From UMGS1696 sp045643285 (GTDB taxonomy: Bacteria; Bacillota; Clostridia; Oscillospirales; CAG-272), in NCBI GenBank assembly GCA_045643285.1, contig JAZUKN010000039.1, forward strand, positions 1 to 64,000: a stretch of DNA of 64,000 nucleotides, in the 5' to 3' direction. Below the pieces are notes generated by a model. The model did no database searches. It saw only the letters and a list, made by a program, of their open reading frames with translations, and was not told the DNA's origin. This document shows, piece by piece, positions 48,915-58,024 of this stretch. Within the stretch, counting starts at the first letter, position 1. The number at the start of each line of letters is the position of its first letter. Both the position numbers and the translations under genes were made by a program.

Positions 48915-50231
48915 TTACTTTTCTATATCAAAAGATACAAGGTTATAGTAAGCGATAGTGGTGTTGCGGCATCCGTGTACCACAATTGCCGCGCCACTCT
49001 CAAACAGATCCTCGTCGATCAGCCAGCCGAGCGTGAACGTGACCGTCTCACCCGCGTCGACAAGTATGTCAAATAGGTCTTCCGCTCCGCTTTCACTCAT
49101 GCAGCTTATATAAACCGGTGTGTTTAAGTAACCGTAATATCCGATACGAGGAGCATATTCATTATCTACGCGATAATAAGTCTTTGAGCCAATGTACTGG
49201 AGAGACGTGTCAAACGCATATATTTTATCCTTTTCTTTTCCGGTGTTCGTGTATGTAAAATCGGCAGTTACAAGCATTTTCTTCGATTTGCTTCTCTCTC
49301 CGTAGTGCGATATTTTGTCTTCTCCGTTTCCGTACACTACTTCCGCACGGTCGTACTCAATGAAATTGCCTTGTCCGTCGGTGAATTCATTGATGACGTC
49401 CATTTTACAGTCTTCCGGATCGAGAGCTTTCACATCATAGGCAACGCTGACAGAATCAACACTCAGCGTATATCTGTCGCGTATGTTTCTGAATACTTCG
49501 CCGGCGGTCAGGTAATCGGTAGGGTAACTTTCAGTCTTTCCATTCCACATCAACGTAACGCTGGGATAGATCGGCACGACTGCGTAAACGTCCGACGTTT
49601 CCGTGAGCGTCATTCCCTCGACTATCTTCGTGAGCTCTTCGTCCATTATTCCTTTGCCGAAACATCCGTAGATGACAAGATCTTCTTCAAGCATAACGTA
49701 CAGACAGTTTTCGGAATGTGTCTCAGACCTTCTCACGACATACCCCTGATGTCCGCCCGCCGTAAATTCCTCTGCATCAACTGTGTCGGTTATGATATCA
49801 TCCAGCTCATTCTGCCTGAGATCGCATACGTAAAATTCCATCCACCGTCCGTTCTCTACCGAGCCAAAGGAATGCGCCTCGGTTTCGTTCTTCGTCATGT
49901 CGTCCGGCATCCAATCGAAATAGAGCTTTACCGCTGTTTCATCCTCTGTCATATCCCACTTATGCTTGTCGAGGTCCTCTCCGTCGACTTTTTCCGCGAT
50001 AATCGTCGTCTTGCCGCCCTCTTTTGTCATGTTCATCCGTGCTACCGCAACAGCCGCACTGACCGAGAGCGCAAGCACCACGGCAAGTGCCGCCGCGAGT
50101 ACTCCCGCACGGACACGCGGTCTGTGAACGCCGTACGTCTCTTTTACTTCGCATCCATCAAGAGAGGAGAGCAGCCGCTCTTTTCTGTCGTTGTATCCGT
50201 CCGAAAAAATGTGTTTTCCGCTGTTATTCAT
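48915..50231 (-). CDS. Putative membrane anti-sigma factor with extracytoplasmic sensor domain
   Basis: This 438-residue protein has a short cytoplasmic N-terminus (1-40, 'KERLLSSLDGCEVKETYG'), one transmembrane helix (about 42-66) and a large extracytoplasmic domain. The domain has DUF4367-like parts ('AEEFTAGGHQGYVVRRSETH', 'LVIYGCFGKGIMDEELTKIV'). Its start overlaps the end of the ECF sigma gene by 8 nt, the standard arrangement for a sigma/anti-sigma pair. No HxxxCxxC zinc anti-sigma motif is visible, so the sigma-binding mode is unclear. Confidence 0.78.
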   Translation of the reverse strand: MNNSGKHIFSDGYNDRKERLLSSLDGCEVKETYGVHRPRVRAGVLAAALAVVLALSVSAAVAVARMNMTKEGGKTTIIAEKVDGEDLDKHKWDMTEDETAVKLYFDWMPDDMTKNETEAHSFGSVENGRWMEFYVCDLRQNELDDIITDTVDAEEFTAGGHQGYVVRRSETHSENCLYVMLEEDLVIYGCFGKGIMDEELTKIVEGMTLTETSDVYAVVPIYPSVTLMWNGKTESYPTDYLTAGEVFRNIRDRYTLSVDSVSVAYDVKALDPEDCKMDVINEFTDGQGNFIEYDRAEVVYGNGEDKISHYGERSKSKKMLVTADFTYTNTGKEKDKIYAFDTSLQYIGSKTYYRVDNEYAPRIGYYGYLNTPVYISCMSESGAEDLFDILVDAGETVTFTLGWLIDEDLFESGAAIVVHGCRNTTIAYYNLVSFDIEK

Positions 50232-50736
50232 GTTTTATCCCCCTGTTCTTTTCGTTTTCAAGTAAGTCCGCGAGCATTTTTTTCGCACGTTCAATCCTTT
50301 TCTTCACGCAAGACGGGCTGATTTTAAGCACTGCCGCAGTTTCGTCCGTCGACAGACCGACGACAAACCGCAGTTTCACCGCCTGTGCGTACTTTTCGGG
50401 CAAGAACGCTATTATTCCGTCGACGTTATCTCCGTCAGTGAAGAACTCGCTCTCAGCCGTCACCGCTTTTTCGTCAAGCTCTTCGCACCGTTCTGTCTCG
50501 CGTTTTCTTTTCCGGTACATATCTATTGCCGTCGATTTGACCGCTCGTTTTGCGTACGCCTCCGCAGAAGAAGATAAAGGTTCTTTAATCCGACCACTGT
50601 TATGTATCAGCCTCACAAAAGCATCATGAACTGCATCTTCCGCCGCAAACTCATCTCTTAGAACAGCGTACGCGATCCGATACATTTCCTGCTCGTATAA
50701 CTCATACATTTCTTCGATCTTTTCGCGTTCGTTCAT
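50224..50736 (-). CDS. ECF-type RNA polymerase sigma factor
   Basis: This 170-residue protein starts at ATG 50736 (MNEREKIEEMYELYEQ) with AAGGAGG upstream. Region 2 is 'MYRIAYAVLRDEFAAEDAVH' plus 'DAFVRLIHN', and region 4 is 'LPEKYAQAVKLRFVVGLSTD' plus 'ETAAVLKISPSCVKKRIERA', the HTH that reads the -35 box. It lacks extra domains. The coupled downstream membrane protein likely holds it inactive until an envelope signal arrives. A 12-bp palindrome TGAACCGGTTCA lies 27 nt upstream. Confidence 0.93.
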   Translation of the reverse strand: MNEREKIEEMYELYEQEMYRIAYAVLRDEFAAEDAVHDAFVRLIHNSGRIKEPLSSSAEAYAKRAVKSTAIDMYRKRKRETERCEELDEKAVTAESEFFTDGDNVDGIIAFLPEKYAQAVKLRFVVGLSTDETAAVLKISPSCVKKRIERAKKMLADLLENEKNRGIKHE

Positions 50737-50762
50737 ACCGCAGCACCTCCTTCCGTTATTTT

Positions 50763-50774
50763 TGAACCGGTTCA
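50763..50774. promoter_or_regulatory. 12-bp perfect palindrome upstream of the ECF sigma gene
   Basis: TGAACCGGTTCA lies between the probable promoter region and the SD. It may be an operator; the palindrome alone is weak evidence. Confidence 0.4.
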
Positions 50775-50808
50775 CTGTATATAACGATCCCGAATGGGTA
50801 AAAGTGAC

Positions 50809-50842
50809 AAAAAGCCCACGGATTTTCTCCGCAGGCTTTTGT
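50809..50842 (-). terminator. Terminator of the GH101-like gene
   Basis: AAAAGCC and CGGA pair with TCCG and GGCTTTT; on the minus strand TTTTTG follows. Confidence 0.8.
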
Positions 50843-52240
50843 TTATTCGAGGATAAGCGGTCTTTCCGCTTCGTTTGCTTCAAATTCGAGCAGGCCGTCT
50901 TTGACTACGACAGTTGTCGCGTCGTCCGACAGTCCGTCTGTCGTCATCTCGCGGACCGTGAATTTCGTGCCTTCTTCGATACCGTATGCCGTCTTTACGT
51001 CGAACGAGAATTTACCTGTCTCCGTCGAGAAGAAATAGTATTTCCCCCGTGTCGTGCTGACGAGCGGCAGGAACATAGCACAGCCGTAACTGACAGTCGC
51101 GCCGTTTTTTGTGATCTTGTATTCGGTGTCGGTGACAACTCCGTCCGAGAAATACGCTCTCGTGAGTCCCGACACTATCTCTACGCGCTCCCTGTCAAGC
51201 GAGTTCAGGTATTTCTGTCGTAAATCGCGGAAGTACGTATTGCCAAGACATTCTTTCTGCCAGCCGTCTTTGTTCATGCCGAGCATCACTTCAAGATGGA
51301 AGCTGGCTCCGAACAGCGAGCCGTACGATGCGGCATCCCAGCCTCTGAACATTCTGCTCGGAAGAATGCCGACGAGAAGCGATGCCGGTCTGTCGATATA
51401 GTCCTGCAAACTCTGCGAGAAATGAAGTGCAAGCGGCTGAAGTCCGATGCAGTGATCAGTGCAGGGAATGTACGTTCCGCCGCTTTCAAAATACACAAGC
51501 TCCGACGTTACGTCTATTCCGTGTGCGCGGAAGTAGCGGAAGATCTTGCATCTTGCCGCCGCCATTTCCTCGAACGTGTGTCCGTGCCCGGGATCGGGAT
51601 CCTGGCGAACGAGGAATGCGTCAATGTGAATAGTGCCTGCTCTCTCGATCGGGAATAGCTCACACAACTCGTCGATACGCTTTGCGGTGTAGCCGGTGTT
51701 CCATTCGTCGACGAGGTTCACGCAGTACCCCTGCATTCCGCCCCACACACCGCTTTTTTTGAGCGATCCGTCTTTTTCTGTGGCGATCAGACCGTGCTCG
51801 ACGTATTCGTCCCACAGCGGACTGTCCGGGTATGCCTCGCTCATATTAATATGGAAGCTGACGGTAGTATTGTACTTGAAAGCCTCGTCCATCAGCCAAA
51901 GCAGGCTTTCGCGTGCATTCTTGTCGCAGTCGCGCTTTGCGGCGGCATTGACCTCGTGGAACGCGGGATATTTGCTGTCGTGACCGTTATACTGCCAGCC
52001 GACGAGATAGACGATCTTCTTCTCTCCGAGCGTGATTCTGTCGACTTTTTTGATGATCTCGAGTGCTTCCTCGAAAGTGTGGTGGATCGTTGTTTCCGTC
52101 CCGTCAGCACTCCGCGTTGCGATCAGAATTTTGTATGTGAATGTATATCTGTAGTCGTGGATATACGGCAGTTCGGGTGCTCGGGTGGCACGCCAATCGT
52201 ACTCCTCGCCGCTTATCTTCGTGTAATCGAATTTGCTCAT
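50843..52240 (-). CDS. GH101-like TIM-barrel protein (putative glycoside hydrolase)
   Basis: This 465-residue protein has no signal peptide. 'KIVYLVGWQYNGHDSKYPAF' resembles the GH101 (endo-alpha-N-acetylgalactosaminidase) barrel motif with its GHD. 'AGTIHIDAFLVRQDPDPGHG' and 'IDVTSELVYFES' could supply the catalytic Asp and Glu on barrel strands. It is much shorter than classical GH101 enzymes and lacks their carbohydrate-binding modules, so it is best regarded as a distant relative acting on intracellular oligosaccharides. ATG 52240 follows GGAGG. It has its own terminator. Confidence 0.6.
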   Translation of the reverse strand: MSKFDYTKISGEEYDWRATRAPELPYIHDYRYTFTYKILIATRSADGTETTIHHTFEEALEIIKKVDRITLGEKKIVYLVGWQYNGHDSKYPAFHEVNAAAKRDCDKNARESLLWLMDEAFKYNTTVSFHINMSEAYPDSPLWDEYVEHGLIATEKDGSLKKSGVWGGMQGYCVNLVDEWNTGYTAKRIDELCELFPIERAGTIHIDAFLVRQDPDPGHGHTFEEMAAARCKIFRYFRAHGIDVTSELVYFESGGTYIPCTDHCIGLQPLALHFSQSLQDYIDRPASLLVGILPSRMFRGWDAASYGSLFGASFHLEVMLGMNKDGWQKECLGNTYFRDLRQKYLNSLDRERVEIVSGLTRAYFSDGVVTDTEYKITKNGATVSYGCAMFLPLVSTTRGKYYFFSTETGKFSFDVKTAYGIEEGTKFTVREMTTDGLSDDATTVVVKDGLLEFEANEAERPLILE

Positions 52241-52381
52241 AGAAACCTCCGATATGTTATATTCAATGTAATTATCTCATCCAACCGTATTATTGTCAAG
52301 GCAAAACTCCGCCGAAAATGATTGGATCATACTCTTTGCCGTTTTTTTACTGATAAGTGATCCTCGGACGCAAAATCCGGA

Positions 52382-52819
52382 CTATTCTATCCATTCAAAT
52401 TCCACATAATCCGCGTCAAGCTCCAGCACGATACTGCAAAAAGACCACAGTCTTACGATGACCGAACGGTATCCGACATTGTGATAGAGATATTCGAGCC
52501 TTTCTTTCGGGAGATCGACCAATGTTTTATATAGCTTTTTTTGAGGTGTTTCCACGAAGACTGCTGACCTGTGGAACAGTATTCCCGGTCTTTTTCGGAA
52601 ATACAAACCGACATCGTCCAGCCCGTCAGGCAGATGAAATCTGATTATCAATGATCTGGCGTTCGGTCTGATCTCCTTTGCCGAGTCGTGATATGATATA
52701 TCGTCCTCGAAGACAAAATACAGGTTCTCTTCATCGGAACGTATCTCTTTGATGACAAAGTCATGCGGAACGGGAATCGTCGGCAACACCGGTTTGTCGA
52801 GATAAAATATTTCTTTCAA
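52382..52819 (-). CDS. Hypothetical protein with beta-rich fold
   Basis: This 145-residue protein (KEIFYLDKPVLPTIPVPHDF after the start) has no signal or membrane segment. I place the start at TTG 52819, because ACGGAGGT lies 6-7 nt upstream; the frame is open to a TTG at 52837, which would put the SD inside the gene. The pattern of alternating hydrophobic and charged residues and repeated 'VxLWSF..IVLELDADYVEFE' suggests a small beta barrel. Family unknown. Confidence 0.6.
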   Translation of the reverse strand: MKEIFYLDKPVLPTIPVPHDFVIKEIRSDEENLYFVFEDDISYHDSAKEIRPNARSLIIRFHLPDGLDDVGLYFRKRPGILFHRSAVFVETPQKKLYKTLVDLPKERLEYLYHNVGYRSVIVRLWSFCSIVLELDADYVEFEWIE

Positions 52820-52856
52820 CGTTTTACCTCCGTTCAATAATCAAAATAAAACAAAA

Positions 52857-52909
52857 ACGGGATCTGCCAAAAAACTCACGTATTAGCATGAGATATCGGC
52901 AAATCCCGT
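52857..52909 (-). terminator. Terminator of the opp operon
   Basis: ACGGGATcTGCC pairs with GGCAaATCCCGT around a loop with its own CTCAxG/CxTGAG stem. On the minus strand TTTTTGTTTTATTTTG follows. Confidence 0.82.
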
Positions 52910-52916
52910 CGATGTA

Positions 52917-53186
52917 TTACCTTGTTACAAGCCAGAAATAGAGCATAACAAGCCCGAACGACGCGCACATGACTGCGAGTCCGATGAGGAACGCAGGAAG
53001 CATGGCACGGTATGCGCCTTTTATCATCGCGCGTCTTTCTGCGCGCGAGATGTTCAGCCCGTTTATTTCTTTTCTCCGCTGTTTTTCTTCGGGAGAGATA
53101 TATCCGGGCATTCCCTCGAGGTTCATATTGGCAACAGTAACGTCGCTGTATTCGTCAAGGCTGTCTGTTTTCTTTCTTTTTTTCAT
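52917..53186 (-). CDS. 89-residue membrane protein at the end of the opp operon
   Basis: This protein has a basic, soluble N-terminus (about 1-58, including 'SPEEKQRRKEINGLNISRAE') and a C-terminal hydrophobic segment (about 60-88), probably one or two helices. Its start overlaps the OppF-like stop (TAATG), so it is co-translated with the transporter. It ends just before the operon terminator. I do not recognise it. Its place suggests an accessory or assembly subunit of the peptide transporter. Confidence 0.7.
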   Translation of the reverse strand: MKKRKKTDSLDEYSDVTVANMNLEGMPGYISPEEKQRRKEINGLNISRAERRAMIKGAYRAMLPAFLIGLAVMCASFGLVMLYFWLVTR

Positions 53187-54316
53187 TATTTCTTAGGTTC
53201 TGAATAAAGATGGCAAGCTACGAAATGCTCCGGCTCATATTCAACGAGCTTAGGCTCATCTGTCTTGCACTTTTCCATGCACTTCGAGCAACGTGTGTGG
53301 AATTTGCATCCTGCCGGCGGATTTGCCGGAGACGGGATGTCGCCCTCGAGGATGATTCTGTTCATCTTTACGTCCGGGTCCGGTACGGGAACGGCAGACA
53401 GGAGCGCCTGCGTGTACGGGTGGAGCGGTTCGTTGAACAGAGCCTTCTGCGGAGCTTTTTCCATCATGTGGCCGAGGTACATAACGGCGACTTCCGTCGA
53501 GATATGCTCAACAACGGAGAGGTCGTGCGAAATGAAGATATACGTCAGACCGTGCTGTTCCTGCAAGTCCTTCAGAAGATTGATGATCTGCGCCTGGATA
53601 GACACGTCAAGTGCTGATACAGGCTCGTCGCAAACAACGATCTTCGGGTTGAGAGCAAGCGCGCGTGCGATACAGATTCTCTGACGCTGACCGCCGGAAA
53701 ATTCGTGCGGATATCTGTCGAAGTAGTGAGGCTGGAGTCCGCACTCCTTCATTATTTTCAGAATATATTCCTTATATTCACTTTTCGGAACGATATTGTG
53801 TTCTCTTACAGCTTCGCCGATAATTTCGCCGATAGTCATACGGGGACTGAGAGACGAATACGGGTCCTGGAAGATGATCTGTATATCGGGACGGAGCTTT
53901 GTGAGCGCAGATTTCGGGATACGCGCGATGTCAACGCCTGTTTTTGAAAGCACTTCAAGGAGCTTTTCACGCGGTGCGGACTTCATATTTGCGTCTTCTT
54001 CGGGGACGAGCTTCCTGAGCTGTGCAGTAGACAGCTTATCAAGCGACAGTCCGCGGTAAACAACCTCACCGGACGTGATGTCGTAAAGACGGAGCATCGT
54101 TCTGCCCATTGTGGTCTTGCCGCAGCCCGACTCGCCTACGACGCCGAGAGTCGTACCCTTTTTCAGCTTGAAGCTGATGTCGTTTACAGCCTTGACGCTG
54201 ACGAGGACTCTGCCGAGAAGGTCGGTCTTTATCGGGAAGTGCTTTGTCAGATGCTTGACTATGACTATATCGTCGTCTTCCGGAACGAACGGGAGGTTTT
54301 CATCGTATTTTGACAT
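53186..54316 (-). CDS. oppF: Oligopeptide ABC transporter ATP-binding protein (OppF-like) with an insertion
   Basis: This 376-residue protein has Walker A 'GESGCGKTTMGRTML', signature 'FSGGQRQRICIARALALNPK', Walker B 'IVVCDEPVSALDVS' and the C-terminal oligopeptide-type extension with Cys motif 'CKFHTRCSKCMEKC'. Between the Walker A region and the Q-loop ('PDIQIIFQDPYSSLSP') an extra segment of about 36 residues is inserted ('PEEDANMKSAPREKLLEVLS' onward), absent in ordinary OppF. It powers import of peptides with the OppD-like partner. Start overlaps the OppD stop by one base. Confidence 0.92.
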   Translation of the reverse strand: MSKYDENLPFVPEDDDIVIVKHLTKHFPIKTDLLGRVLVSVKAVNDISFKLKKGTTLGVVGESGCGKTTMGRTMLRLYDITSGEVVYRGLSLDKLSTAQLRKLVPEEDANMKSAPREKLLEVLSKTGVDIARIPKSALTKLRPDIQIIFQDPYSSLSPRMTIGEIIGEAVREHNIVPKSEYKEYILKIMKECGLQPHYFDRYPHEFSGGQRQRICIARALALNPKIVVCDEPVSALDVSIQAQIINLLKDLQEQHGLTYIFISHDLSVVEHISTEVAVMYLGHMMEKAPQKALFNEPLHPYTQALLSAVPVPDPDVKMNRIILEGDIPSPANPPAGCKFHTRCSKCMEKCKTDEPKLVEYEPEHFVACHLYSEPKK

Positions 54317-55503
54317 TACTTGTCACCTCCGTTTTCTTCCTTGTCTTCGCTATAGTTTTCGTAAAGGTGGCACGCGACCTTATGCGTACCGGAAATAGTC
54401 TTTGTTTCGGGATAAGCTCCGTCACACGCCGCACATCTCTTGTCGCATCTGTCGCGGAAGTAGCAGTAGTTAGGCATATTGACGGGGTTCGGTACTGTAC
54501 CCGGTATAGAATACAGTCTGTCGACCGAGCGGTTTACGACCGGCTTCGACTTCTGCAGACCAATCGTGTACGGGTGCATCGGTTTTTTGAATATCTCAGC
54601 CGCCGTACCCTGTTCGATTATTCTTCCGGCGTACATTACGACGACGTAGTCAGCCATTTCGGCAATAACGCCAAGGTCATGCGTAATGAGCATGATACTT
54701 CCGTTGATCTTCGTCTTGATGTCACGGAGAAGGTCGAGGATCTGCGCCTGGATCGTAACGTCAAGGGCAGTGGTCGGCTCGTCCGCGATGATAAGACGCG
54801 GATTGCATTCGAGTGCCATGGCTATCATGACACGCTGTCTCATACCGCCTGAAAGCTCGTGCGGGAACTGGTTGTAGATTCTTTCCGCATCGGAGATACC
54901 GACGAGGTTGAGCATCTTTATGGAGCGTTCCTTTGCTTCCTCAGCGGTCGATCCCGGCTCGTGAAGAAATACTACTTCGTCGAGCTGCTGACCGATCTTG
55001 AAGACAGGGTTAAGGCTCGTCATCGGCTCCTGGAAGATCATACCGATCTCCTTGCCGCGGAGCTTGTTCATAGCCGAGGTCGGCATATTTGCGATATTGT
55101 ACGTCTTGCCGTCGGATGCTTTGAAGCGGATCTCACCGCCGCAGATCTGACCGGTAGGTCCCTGTACAAGCTGCATGAGAGAAAGGCTCGTTACGGATTT
55201 GCCGCAGCCCGATTCGCCGACGACGCCGACGATCTTCTGCTGCGGAATACTGAACGTAACGCCGTCAACAGCTTTTACTGTTCCGACGTCTGTGTAGAAA
55301 TAAGTGTGCAGATCGTCAAATTCGACGATATTGTTGTCGTCCTTCATCGTCGTTACATACTCGGATTCCGGAACGTTCTTTCTTGCTTTTTTTGCTTCAA
55401 AAGCCTTGGTTATTTTCTTATTCTGCTTTGCAATCGCTTTCGATTCCTTAGCAGTCATATAATCGGTGCGGTGACCGGTTTTTTTTATTTCTTTTTTCGG
55501 CAT
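54316..55503 (-). CDS. oppD: Oligopeptide ABC transporter ATP-binding protein (OppD-like)
   Basis: This 395-residue ATPase has Walker A 'GESGCGKSVTSLSLMQ', signature 'LSGGMRQRVMIAMALECNPR', Walker B 'LIIADEPTTALDVT' and the Opp-type C-terminal Cys cluster 'CYFRDRCDKRCAACDG'. It carries an N-terminal basic extension of about 60 residues rich in Lys ('KESKAIAKQNKKITKAFEAK') before the usual 'FDDLHTYFY' start of OppD proteins; its role is unknown. It lies 15 nt after the OppC gene. Confidence 0.93.
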   Translation of the reverse strand: MPKKEIKKTGHRTDYMTAKESKAIAKQNKKITKAFEAKKARKNVPESEYVTTMKDDNNIVEFDDLHTYFYTDVGTVKAVDGVTFSIPQQKIVGVVGESGCGKSVTSLSLMQLVQGPTGQICGGEIRFKASDGKTYNIANMPTSAMNKLRGKEIGMIFQEPMTSLNPVFKIGQQLDEVVFLHEPGSTAEEAKERSIKMLNLVGISDAERIYNQFPHELSGGMRQRVMIAMALECNPRLIIADEPTTALDVTIQAQILDLLRDIKTKINGSIMLITHDLGVIAEMADYVVVMYAGRIIEQGTAAEIFKKPMHPYTIGLQKSKPVVNRSVDRLYSIPGTVPNPVNMPNYCYFRDRCDKRCAACDGAYPETKTISGTHKVACHLYENYSEDKEENGGDK

Positions 55504-55518
55504 GGTTTTTCCTCCCCT

Positions 55519-56586
55519 TTATCTTCTTGCCTTCGGGTCGAAAGCGTCGCGGAGGCTGTCACCGATGAAGTTGAAGCCGAGAACCGCCATTACGATGAGT
55601 ATACCGGCAGGTACCCAGAGGTTCGGGTAATGCTGGAGTATCTCACGTCCGGAAGCGCCGGAAGTGGCGTTGATCATCGTGCCCCATGCGGCATACGGGA
55701 ACGGTACGCCGACGCCGAGGTAGGACAGCGTAGCTTCGTAAAGGATAGTTCCGCCGAGAGAAAGCGTTGCGGAAACGATAAGCTGAGGCATAACGTTCGG
55801 GATAAGGTGCTTGAATATCTTATGTCTGACGGAAAGACCGGTAGCCTCTGCCGCGATCATGAATTCCTGTTCACGGAGAGAGAGGATCTGACCTCTGACA
55901 AGCCTTGCTATACCCGACCACGAGAAGATGGTCAGAATCAAAATCAAACAGTAAATTCTGTACTGTGCCGGAACACCCCAGCTATTAACGAGGGACGCGG
56001 CAAGAAGCAGGATCGGAAGACCCGGCAGACAGTTGAAAATATCAACGATACGCATGATGACCTGGTCTACCCAGCCGCCGAAATATCCGGCGATCGAGCC
56101 GATGACCGTTCCGAGAAGCGTTTCGATAAGCACGGACGCAAGGCTCAGGATAAGAGATACCTGTCCGCCGTACATAAGACGTGTGAGAACGTCGTAGCCG
56201 AACTGGTCGGTTCCGAGCGGATTTCTCCATGTCATCGGTGTCTTTGATGTTACTTCGTAAGGATCGGAGACTTCTATGAAGTGGTATGTAATGTTGTTTC
56301 CGTTTTCGTCCTTGTCTGTCGTTACCATATCGTGAGCGATCTTCGAGGTCGTCCACTTTGTAGCGCCGGCGTTCTCCGTCTCACCGTAAGGAGTGAGCAG
56401 AGGACCGATAAACGAGAACGCAAACAGGAAAACGAGCATAACGATACCGACGATCGACAGCTTGGATTTGAAGAATCTCTTCATTACAAGCATACCCGGG
56501 CTCAGTATTTTTACTCTGTCTTCGAGAGTTTCTTCTTTTTCGTTATTATCCGCACCTTCAGCGAGGATTTTTTTGTTTTCGTCCAT
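55519..56586 (-). CDS. oppC: Oligopeptide ABC transporter permease (OppC-like)
   Basis: This 355-residue permease starts at ATG 56586 (MDENKKILAEG) with CAGGAGG upstream. It has an N-terminal OppC-type tail, a first helix 'FFKSKLSIVGIVMLVFLFAF', and the five-helix core with the EAA loop 'EFMIAAEATGLSVRHKIFKH'. Between helix 1 and the 'NPLGTDQFGYDVLTRLMYGG' motif, the extracytoplasmic loop is enlarged by about 45 residues. It pairs with OppB to form the channel. Confidence 0.92.
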   Translation of the reverse strand: MDENKKILAEGADNNEKEETLEDRVKILSPGMLVMKRFFKSKLSIVGIVMLVFLFAFSFIGPLLTPYGETENAGATKWTTSKIAHDMVTTDKDENGNNITYHFIEVSDPYEVTSKTPMTWRNPLGTDQFGYDVLTRLMYGGQVSLILSLASVLIETLLGTVIGSIAGYFGGWVDQVIMRIVDIFNCLPGLPILLLAASLVNSWGVPAQYRIYCLILILTIFSWSGIARLVRGQILSLREQEFMIAAEATGLSVRHKIFKHLIPNVMPQLIVSATLSLGGTILYEATLSYLGVGVPFPYAAWGTMINATSGASGREILQHYPNLWVPAGILIVMAVLGFNFIGDSLRDAFDPKARR

Positions 56587-56602
56587 TATATAAATCCTCC
56601 TG

Positions 56603-57898
56603 TTATTCGTCAATCTTTACGCGCGGGTCAACCACTGCGTACATAAGGTCGGAAAGAAGTGTACCGATAACGGTCAGAGCGGAAAGGAACATATTATAAG
56701 CCATAATGAACGGGATGTCTCCCTGAGATACGGCTTTGTATGCGGCTTTACCGACACCGTCGATAGAGAACACCTGCTCGGTGATCATAGCACCGCCGAA
56801 GAGGGACGGAAGGATACCCGCGAGCATTGTAACGATCGGGATAAGTGAGTTGCGGAAAGCGTGCTTGTAAATAATGTCGTGTTCGGAAAGTCCCTTTGCA
56901 CGTGCTGTACGAATATAGTCGGCGTTGAGCACCTCAAGCATATTCGTTCTTGTGTAACGCATCAGACCGCCTATCGACAGAATGACGAGCGTTGTGATCG
57001 GCAGAACGAGGTGATAAATGTTGTCGATGATAGTCGGAAGTCCGGAGTTCGGGTCGGAAAGACCTGCATACGGGAACCAGCCTAGGTCGATCGAGAACAG
57101 TTTCAACATCAAAGCACCGAGGAAGAACGTCGGCAGAGAAATACCCATCATAACGATGAACGTTACGGTATAGTCAAGGATACCGTACTGCTTCGTTGCG
57201 GAGAGAATACCGAGCGGGATCGCTATCGCAAATTCGAGAACGGTTGCGATCAGCGAAATAACGAACGAAATACCGCACTTTGTGAAGATAATATAGAAAA
57301 CACTGCTTGTGGAAAGCGGAATAGACTGAGTACGCGCGCCGTCCGGGATTTCCGATTCATCGGTGTACGGAACGTACTTCGTTTCGCCGTTTTCCTCAAG
57401 TATGTAGTAATTTTCGACTTTACCGCTGTCTACGGAGAATATGAATGAGTTACCCCAGTCGCCCTTGATAACGTTGGACGCCCACATGAAATATCCGACA
57501 ATGGGGTTAATGTCGGCACCAAACTGTTTATAGTTATGTTCGCCGCATCTGTCACAGCAGAGATCTGCTTTCAGAACAGCACCGGCAGGATCGTTCTTAA
57601 CGACCTCCGGGTTTTCAAAATAGTCAAGCGGAGCGTCTGCAACGGTGAAACCGTACGGAGTGCCGTTTGAACGGCAAGTCAGGCACATAAATGCCGGCTC
57701 TGCAAGACCGTATGTCATTTCAAAACGTTCAACAGTGCGCTCAACGTCGCCTGTTTTATCCTGTGCGAGCTGTGCGGAATAACGCAGACGGGCAAAGTTC
57801 TCCGTCGGCTGGATACGCACGAGCACATATATGATAAGCGATACTCCGAACAAAATGAGTACCGAAAGTGCAAGTCTTTTAATAATATACTTTAACAT
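56603..57898 (-). CDS. oppB: Oligopeptide ABC transporter permease (OppB-like) with a CxxC-CxxC extracytoplasmic insert
   Basis: This protein has 431 residues, against about 310 usual for OppB. The N-terminal helix 'IKRLALSVLILFGVSLIIYV' and 'VRIQP' are standard, and the C-terminal five-helix core has the EAA loop 'YIRTARAKGLSEHDIIYKHA'. Between them the extracytoplasmic region is expanded and contains Cys72-x-x-Cys75 ('CLTC') and Cys115-x-x-Cys118 ('CDRC', after Cys114), a rubredoxin- or zinc-ribbon-like pair. The start has no good SD at normal distance. A hairpin lies upstream (57920-57948). Confidence 0.92.
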   Translation of the reverse strand: MLKYIIKRLALSVLILFGVSLIIYVLVRIQPTENFARLRYSAQLAQDKTGDVERTVERFEMTYGLAEPAFMCLTCRSNGTPYGFTVADAPLDYFENPEVVKNDPAGAVLKADLCCDRCGEHNYKQFGADINPIVGYFMWASNVIKGDWGNSFIFSVDSGKVENYYILEENGETKYVPYTDESEIPDGARTQSIPLSTSSVFYIIFTKCGISFVISLIATVLEFAIAIPLGILSATKQYGILDYTVTFIVMMGISLPTFFLGALMLKLFSIDLGWFPYAGLSDPNSGLPTIIDNIYHLVLPITTLVILSIGGLMRYTRTNMLEVLNADYIRTARAKGLSEHDIIYKHAFRNSLIPIVTMLAGILPSLFGGAMITEQVFSIDGVGKAAYKAVSQGDIPFIMAYNMFLSALTVIGTLLSDLMYAVVDPRVKIDE

Positions 57899-57913
57899 TT
57901 TTAATATACAGAA

Positions 57914-57953
57914 CCTGCCCTGCCCGGTTTTTGGTTATTGCCGGGCAGAACAG
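57914..57953 (-). other. Intercistronic hairpin between oppA and oppB
   Basis: CTGCCCGG (57920-57927) pairs with CCGGGCAG (57941-57948), extended by CCTG/CAGG. Such hairpins usually stabilise the upstream substrate-binding protein mRNA and lower expression of the permease genes. Confidence 0.7.
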
Positions 57954-58024
57954 GAACCTCCTTGGTCATTCAGCAGAGATCATTTCATCTGCCGTTTCAA
58001 TTTGCAATGACTGTATTATGGGAC

